From contig NZ_FXSZ01000001.1 of assembly GCF_900182575.1 (NCBI RefSeq), positions 558,001-622,000 on the forward strand: a DNA stretch of 64,000 bases. The letters are read 5' to 3'. Positions 60,097 to 64,000 of the stretch are shown here, one piece after another. The DNA comes from Solitalea koreensis (GTDB lineage: Bacteria; Bacteroidota; Bacteroidia; Sphingobacteriales; Sphingobacteriaceae). How positions within the stretch are numbered: position 1 is the stretch's first letter; each line of letters opens with the position of its first letter. Position numbers and translations under genes: made by a program. The notes under the pieces are model-generated. The model saw nothing but the letters and a program-made list of their open reading frames with translations. It had not been told where the DNA came from and did no database searches.

Positions 60097-61407
60097 ATGG
60101 CCATGAGCATTCCAGAGAAAGTGCGACGCATTTATCATTCGACAGAGCTAATTCCTTTACTTCTTTTCAGCTTGAAATGGCTCTTTATCGCGAGCATTAT
60201 TGGCCTGCTCTCAGGTGCAGCATCCGCCATATTCCTTATTTTGCTGGATTGGGCAACTAATTACCGCGAACTCAACAATTGGATTATTGCGCTATTGCCA
60301 ATAGCTGGTTTGGCGATAGGTTATACTTATTACAGCTATGGCTCAGATGTGGTAAAAGGCAACAATCAGCTGCTCGAAGAAATTCATAGTCCAAAGCAAA
60401 TGGTTCCGCTTAAAATGGCACCTCTTGTTTTATGCTCAACCATCATTACACATTTATTTGGAGGATCAGCTGGACGCGAGGGTACAGCGGTTCAAATGGG
60501 AGGATCAATCGCCGATCAGTTTACCAAGATTTTTAATTTACACGACAGAGATCGTAAGTTATTATTGATTAGCGGCATGAGCGCCGGTTTTGCTTCAGTA
60601 TTTGGAACCCCCTTAGCAGGATTAGTATTTGGGTTAGAAGTTTTTTTAGCGGGCGGTACACGTTACACCGCTATATTACCCGCCTTATTTGCCGCTCTAA
60701 TAGCCGATTGGACCTGCCGTTCACTGGGCGTTGTGCATACGGTTTATCATATTCCATTTATTCCGAAGTTTACTCCAATTACCATGTTATACGCCGTTGT
60801 TGCAGGTTTATTTTTTGGATTAACCGCAAGAGCATTTTCCGTAATTATGCACTGGTTTCAGCATCAGTTTGCACGCTTTGTCAAAACGCCTTACCTGCGC
60901 CCTTTTTTCGGAGGAATTATCATTGCTGCACTTTTTTATTTTATCGGAACCCGCTATGCCGGCTTAGGCATTCCTCTTATCAAACAGGCTTTTGTTGAGC
61001 CATTGCCTTATTATGATTTCATATTGAAACTGCTCTTTACAGCATTTACATTAGGCTGTGGGTTTAAAGGCGGCGAAGTAACCCCCTTGTTTTTTATCGG
61101 CGCGACCTTAGGAAACATTCTCACGTTTTTTATTCCTTTACCTTTATCATTATTGGCTGGCATGGGATTCGTTGCCGTTTTTGCCGGCGCATCTAACACG
61201 CCTATTGCCTGCACATTGATGGGACTCGAGCTTTTCGGAATTGAGAGCGGCCTTTTTATAGCCATTGCCTGTATTGTCGCCTATATTTTCTCCGGTCATT
61301 CCGGAATTTACGGCTCACAAATTATTGAAATACCGAAACATGCTTTATTTGGAAGGCATTCAGGAAAATCGATTCAAGGAATTAGAGAAGAAAGGTCGAA
61401 CGTGTGA
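60097..61407 (+). CDS. CLC family anion transporter, CLC-F-like motifs
   Basis: 436 residues with about ten or more transmembrane helices. The gating Glu is Glu128 in GGSAGREGTAVQMGG. The first selectivity motif, GSGIP in chloride-type CLCs, reads GNNQLLEE (residues 88-95), and the third motif reads GGEVTPLFFIGA instead of GGxFxP. GNN in the first position and GREGT in the second are features I associate with the CLC-F fluoride/proton antiporters. Fluoride export is therefore a better guess than chloride transport. No crcB-type riboswitch is seen upstream. Confidence 0.85.
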   Translation: MAMSIPEKVRRIYHSTELIPLLLFSLKWLFIASIIGLLSGAASAIFLILLDWATNYRELNNWIIALLPIAGLAIGYTYYSYGSDVVKGNNQLLEEIHSPKQMVPLKMAPLVLCSTIITHLFGGSAGREGTAVQMGGSIADQFTKIFNLHDRDRKLLLISGMSAGFASVFGTPLAGLVFGLEVFLAGGTRYTAILPALFAALIADWTCRSLGVVHTVYHIPFIPKFTPITMLYAVVAGLFFGLTARAFSVIMHWFQHQFARFVKTPYLRPFFGGIIIAALFYFIGTRYAGLGIPLIKQAFVEPLPYYDFILKLLFTAFTLGCGFKGGEVTPLFFIGATLGNILTFFIPLPLSLLAGMGFVAVFAGASNTPIACTLMGLELFGIESGLFIAIACIVAYIFSGHSGIYGSQIIEIPKHALFGRHSGKSIQGIREERSNV

Positions 61408-61438
61408 CAAGGACGAGAGTTGCTGTATTAATCTCTTT

Positions 61439-61621
61439 TTAATTTACATCCTTGCTTGCTTCACCCAATAATGAACTTTCCTTTTTGTGTTGCAAATGAC
61501 TCAACACTTTTAAGAATCCATTGTCCGATTTTTCGTCAATAGCAATGAGGTTCATATCGGCCATGGTTTTGAGCAGCTTAACTGCACTATCATCTAGTAT
61601 TTTAACTCTCAGTATCTTCAT
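61439..61621 (-). CDS. Small protein of unknown function (60 residues)
   Basis: Opens MKILRVKILDDSAVKLLKTMADMNLIAID, similar to short Bacteroidota proteins that often sit upstream of small toxin or nuclease genes, as antitoxin-like partners. No toxin gene is next to it here. Coding probability is supported by this resemblance and by the absence of a better gene in the gap. A solitary antitoxin is possible, but this is a guess. Confidence 0.5.
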   Translation of the reverse strand: MKILRVKILDDSAVKLLKTMADMNLIAIDEKSDNGFLKVLSHLQHKKESSLLGEASKDVN

Positions 61622-61870
61622 TCTTAAATTTAATCAATTTAGCGCACAAAAACATCTTTTACAGATCATTAGAAAGAATATATAAAACAAAAAATCATAT
61701 CTGAACTATAGCAAATGTGATTTTTGATAAGAATTTATAATTAACAATGCGTTAATCTGATTTGGCGCTAGAGGGTGTCAGGATGGAGAGATTTTGATAA
61801 TTATTGAAAAAATCAATGCTTAGTTTTTAATTAGGTTGGCGTTGAAAAAAGTTAAACTTTCCCAGTTACA

Positions 61871-63175
61871 TTATGTTTGATTGCCAATTCTGGAATAAAA
61901 CCAAGCTGAAACGGTCAAAATAAGATAAAGAAAAAGAATGGCGAGCATTTGTTCCCAATTGTTCTTAAACTCATACCATAAAATCAAGACAGCTCCGATT
62001 CCTAAACCGACGATTGATATAATGGTCAGCAAAGAAGATGACGCTGTTTGTTTGCGAATTTTATAATTAGCAATCGCCATTAAGAGCGAAACCAGCAAAA
62101 AGGTAATGCTCCCAAATTCCAAAATCAAGCGTAACCCGCCAATAACAATTAAGAAACTTGCGATGGAAGCCATCGTCATAATCGCATTTTGAGGAATATT
62201 TTTGTGTCGTTTTGAAAGAAAAAACGGCAAAAATGAATCGGATGCTATTACAGCCATTTGCCTTGAAGAGCCGAATAAGGTGCCACTAATTGCACTACTC
62301 GTTGCCAAAAGAGCTCCGATGATTACGAGATCATTTCCTAATTTACCCATCACCTTTCCTGTTCCTGCGGCCAGCGCATACTCTTTATTCATTATTATCT
62401 GATTAATTGGAATTGCAAATAATGCTCCGATGGAAATGATGACATAGATAAGGATAACCAAGATGATAGACGAATAAATTGCTCTGGGGATATTTTTTTG
62501 AGGGTTTGACATTTCATTAACTGCATTAATTACTAATTGAAACCCTTCATAGGCAACAAAAGTAACTGAGGCAACGATAAGAATATTCAGCACAGAAGCT
62601 TTCTCAGCATCTGCAACTATCATTTCAGAGAATCGAACAAAATTGCCGTCACCGTATGAAATCAAAAAGAAAGAAATAGCAACAAGAACAATTAATTTTG
62701 AATACACCATTAGGTCTTCCAGCTTCCCCATACCTTTTACACTCCAAACATTAATAAAGGTAAAAAAGCCTATTACCGAAATTGCTATTAGTTTTCTGAT
62801 CCAGACATTATTTGCAAAACCAGAATCACTAATTACGTATGACGAAAATGTATAAGCATATAATGCCAAAGTGCTGATGTAGCCAAAAATTACCAGCCAC
62901 CCAATAACGGCTGCTGAAAAAGGAGATTTTGGATAAGTCTTTTTGTAGAATGAATATGTTGCTCCTTCATCTTTATAATAAACCCCAAGTTGCACATACG
63001 AATAGGCGGCAAGAGCTGCTATTAGTCCGCCAATTATGATTGCAACAGGAGTGAGATTTCCTATCATCGAAACAGAAATGCCAAGTACGCTAAAAATCCC
63101 TCCCCCCACCATTCCACCTACTGCAATTGCAATGAGTTCAATAAGTCCGAGATTCTTTTTTCGCTCAACTAGCAT
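61871..63175 (-). CDS. APC superfamily amino acid permease
   Basis: 434 residues with about twelve transmembrane helices. The helix-1 motif GLIELIAIAVGGMVGGGIFSVLG and EGFQLVINAVNEMSNPQKNIPRAI in helix 6 are typical of the amino acid/polyamine/organocation family. Inner-membrane uptake or exchange of an amino acid; substrate not predictable. It follows the STAS-like gene by 8 bases and is probably co-transcribed with it. Confidence 0.9.
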   Translation of the reverse strand: MLVERKKNLGLIELIAIAVGGMVGGGIFSVLGISVSMIGNLTPVAIIIGGLIAALAAYSYVQLGVYYKDEGATYSFYKKTYPKSPFSAAVIGWLVIFGYISTLALYAYTFSSYVISDSGFANNVWIRKLIAISVIGFFTFINVWSVKGMGKLEDLMVYSKLIVLVAISFFLISYGDGNFVRFSEMIVADAEKASVLNILIVASVTFVAYEGFQLVINAVNEMSNPQKNIPRAIYSSIILVILIYVIISIGALFAIPINQIIMNKEYALAAGTGKVMGKLGNDLVIIGALLATSSAISGTLFGSSRQMAVIASDSFLPFFLSKRHKNIPQNAIMTMASIASFLIVIGGLRLILEFGSITFLLVSLLMAIANYKIRKQTASSSLLTIISIVGLGIGAVLILWYEFKNNWEQMLAILFLYLILTVSAWFYSRIGNQT

Positions 63176-63183
63176 CTCATTGA

Positions 63184-63564
63184 TTATAATCCCACGAATT
63201 GAAGTGCTTCTTCCATCTGCGAGATGTCAAAATACCGTTCTAATCGCCCTTCGGAAGCACGCTTAAAAAATATATTATCGATCGGGACTAAAGCTTTCAA
63301 TACATTTGAATGAGCAACTATGGCAAGATGCCCAATATTTTTATAGTTCCTTAAAGCCCAGATAGTGTCTTCCATAAAAGCTTTAACACTACTATGAGTA
63401 ATTTTCAACTCATCGAGCTTCACTAATACATTTACCTGAGCATAGCCCAACTTTAATTTCTCTTCAAATAATTTCTGACAGAGCGTTTCGTCGATTTCGG
63501 TAAACCCGTCAATCACCTCAATAGCCAGAATGTTCTTTTCCGATGTCTGAATTTGCTGTATCAT
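63184..63564 (-). CDS. STAS/SpoIIAA-like protein
   Basis: 126 residues with the SpoIIAA-like (STAS/SEC14-type) pattern: ILAIEVIDGFTEIDETLCQKLFEEKL, VLVKLDELKITHSSVKAFMED, IGHLAIVAHSNVLKALVPIDNIFF. Such proteins are small cytosolic, possibly ligand- or membrane-binding. It lies 8 bases upstream of an APC permease and 23 bases after a DUF1003 gene, forming a three-gene unit. Confidence 0.8.
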   Translation of the reverse strand: MIQQIQTSEKNILAIEVIDGFTEIDETLCQKLFEEKLKLGYAQVNVLVKLDELKITHSSVKAFMEDTIWALRNYKNIGHLAIVAHSNVLKALVPIDNIFFKRASEGRLERYFDISQMEEALQFVGL

Positions 63565-63587
63565 CGCTTCTTTTATTTTATGAAATC

Positions 63588-64000
63588 CTATTTGTTTTTA
63601 AGTTGCTTCATCAAGTCTTCTAAATAGTCAATTTGAACTTCCTGTATTTCCAAAAAATTTTTGTTTTGATGAACTAACAAGTGGTCCATCTTTTCACTCA
63701 ACAGTTTTATTTCAAGTTCTGCTTTGAGATTGATCTTATAGTCGTGTTCTGCTCGTTGTCGGTCTTTCTGTTCTTGTCGATTTTGGCTCATCATGATAAC
63801 AGGTGCTTGGATTGCAGCCACACAGGAGAGAATTAAGTTCAAAAGGATAAATGGATACGGATCAAAGGGCTTAGTTGTAAACAACCAAATATTGGTCGCT
63901 ATCCATAAAACCAAGAATGAAAAAAATGAACCGATAAATGTCCAACTTCCGCCGAATGATGCAATTTTATCTGCCAATTTTTGACCGGTTGTAAGCGCAC
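63588..64000 (-). CDS. DUF1003 membrane protein (5' end outside window)
   Basis: The frame is open to the window edge: ALTTGQKLADKIASFGGSWTFI is a core piece of DUF1003, so the true start lies beyond base 64000. Two transmembrane helices (about residues 14-30 and 44-62 of the visible 137), then SQNRQEQKDRQRAEHDYKINLKAELEI, the usual DUF1003 cytosolic coiled part. Function unknown. First of the three-gene minus-strand unit with STAS-like and APC permease genes. Confidence 0.85.
   Translation of the reverse strand, partial: ALTTGQKLADKIASFGGSWTFIGSFFSFLVLWIATNIWLFTTKPFDPYPFILLNLILSCVAAIQAPVIMMSQNRQEQKDRQRAEHDYKINLKAELEIKLLSEKMDHLLVHQNKNFLEIQEVQIDYLEDLMKQLKNK

Noticed and set aside
1..64000. 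tRNA, rRNA, CRISPR, insertion sequence or prophage.
   Set aside because: I searched gaps for cloverleaf ends, spaced direct repeats and transposase motifs by eye and found none; a tRNA search program would be decisive.

Overview
The window is a gene-dense, AT-rich stretch of a Bacteroidota chromosome, most likely from a Sphingobacteriales-type organism. The evidence is the gene content and order (miaB / sigma-54 regulator / lptE / TPR protein / secG; acpP-fabF-rnc beside an IPExxxVDY protein and pyk), PorT-like outer-membrane barrels, lipoproteins, a carboxypeptidase-regulatory-like protein, futalosine menaquinone genes, and promoters matching the Bacteroidota -7 box TAnnTTTG. No rRNA, tRNA, CRISPR array, insertion sequence or prophage was recognised. 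Almost everything is core chromosome.

Layout. 1-11 kb: 3' part of mfd, a secreted subtilase, mgsA, a lipoprotein, hpt, an M16 peptidase with an O-methyltransferase, two tandem glucosaminidase-LysM proteins, a DUF1835 protein. 11-17 kb, minus strand: nadD, gmk, yicC, a DMT transporter, plsC, rnc, fabF, acpP. 17-24 kb: IPExxxVDY protein, pyk, two PorT-like barrels with the frameshifted tail of a third between them, a NagZ-like GH3 enzyme, a secreted thioredoxin, a DUF1275 protein. 24-37 kb: a UvrD-type helicase-nuclease with a probable Fe-S cluster, small proteins, a GHL10 glycoside hydrolase, a coiled-coil membrane protein, a 1240-residue NtrY-like histidine kinase. 37-44 kb: fabD, folE-queD, then mqnB-mqnD and a truncated epimerase-like protein, GNAT, galM and a conserved protein of unknown function. 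44-49 kb: leuA-C-D-B on the minus strand. 49-56 kb: a conserved unknown protein, secG, TPR protein, lptE, sigma-54-type regulator, a dead four-helix-bundle gene, miaB. 56-64 kb: an AsmA-like protein, ilvE, tryptophan 2,3-dioxygenase, a CLC protein with CLC-F-like motifs, a small unknown gene, an APC permease, a STAS-like protein and a DUF1003 protein cut by the window end.

Genes that work together: leuABCD with ilvE (leucine synthesis); mqnB and mqnD (menaquinone by the futalosine route); acpP, fabF, fabD and plsC (fatty acid and phospholipid synthesis); folE and queD (GTP-derived pterin / 7-deazaguanine precursor); lptE and secG (envelope biogenesis).

The most unusual structure is not a gene. 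At least thirteen intergenic sites carry degenerate arrays with an exact 7-base period, often arranged as two complementary halves and usually touching a stop codon. The clearest is ten consecutive heptads at 22856-22925. They fall into three sequence flavours that share the period and placement. Two gene relics, a CLC-F-like transporter, a sigma-54-type activator with an altered GAFTGA loop, and a set of starts lying only 4-8 bases after a -7 box (candidate leaderless mRNAs) are the other points worth checking.
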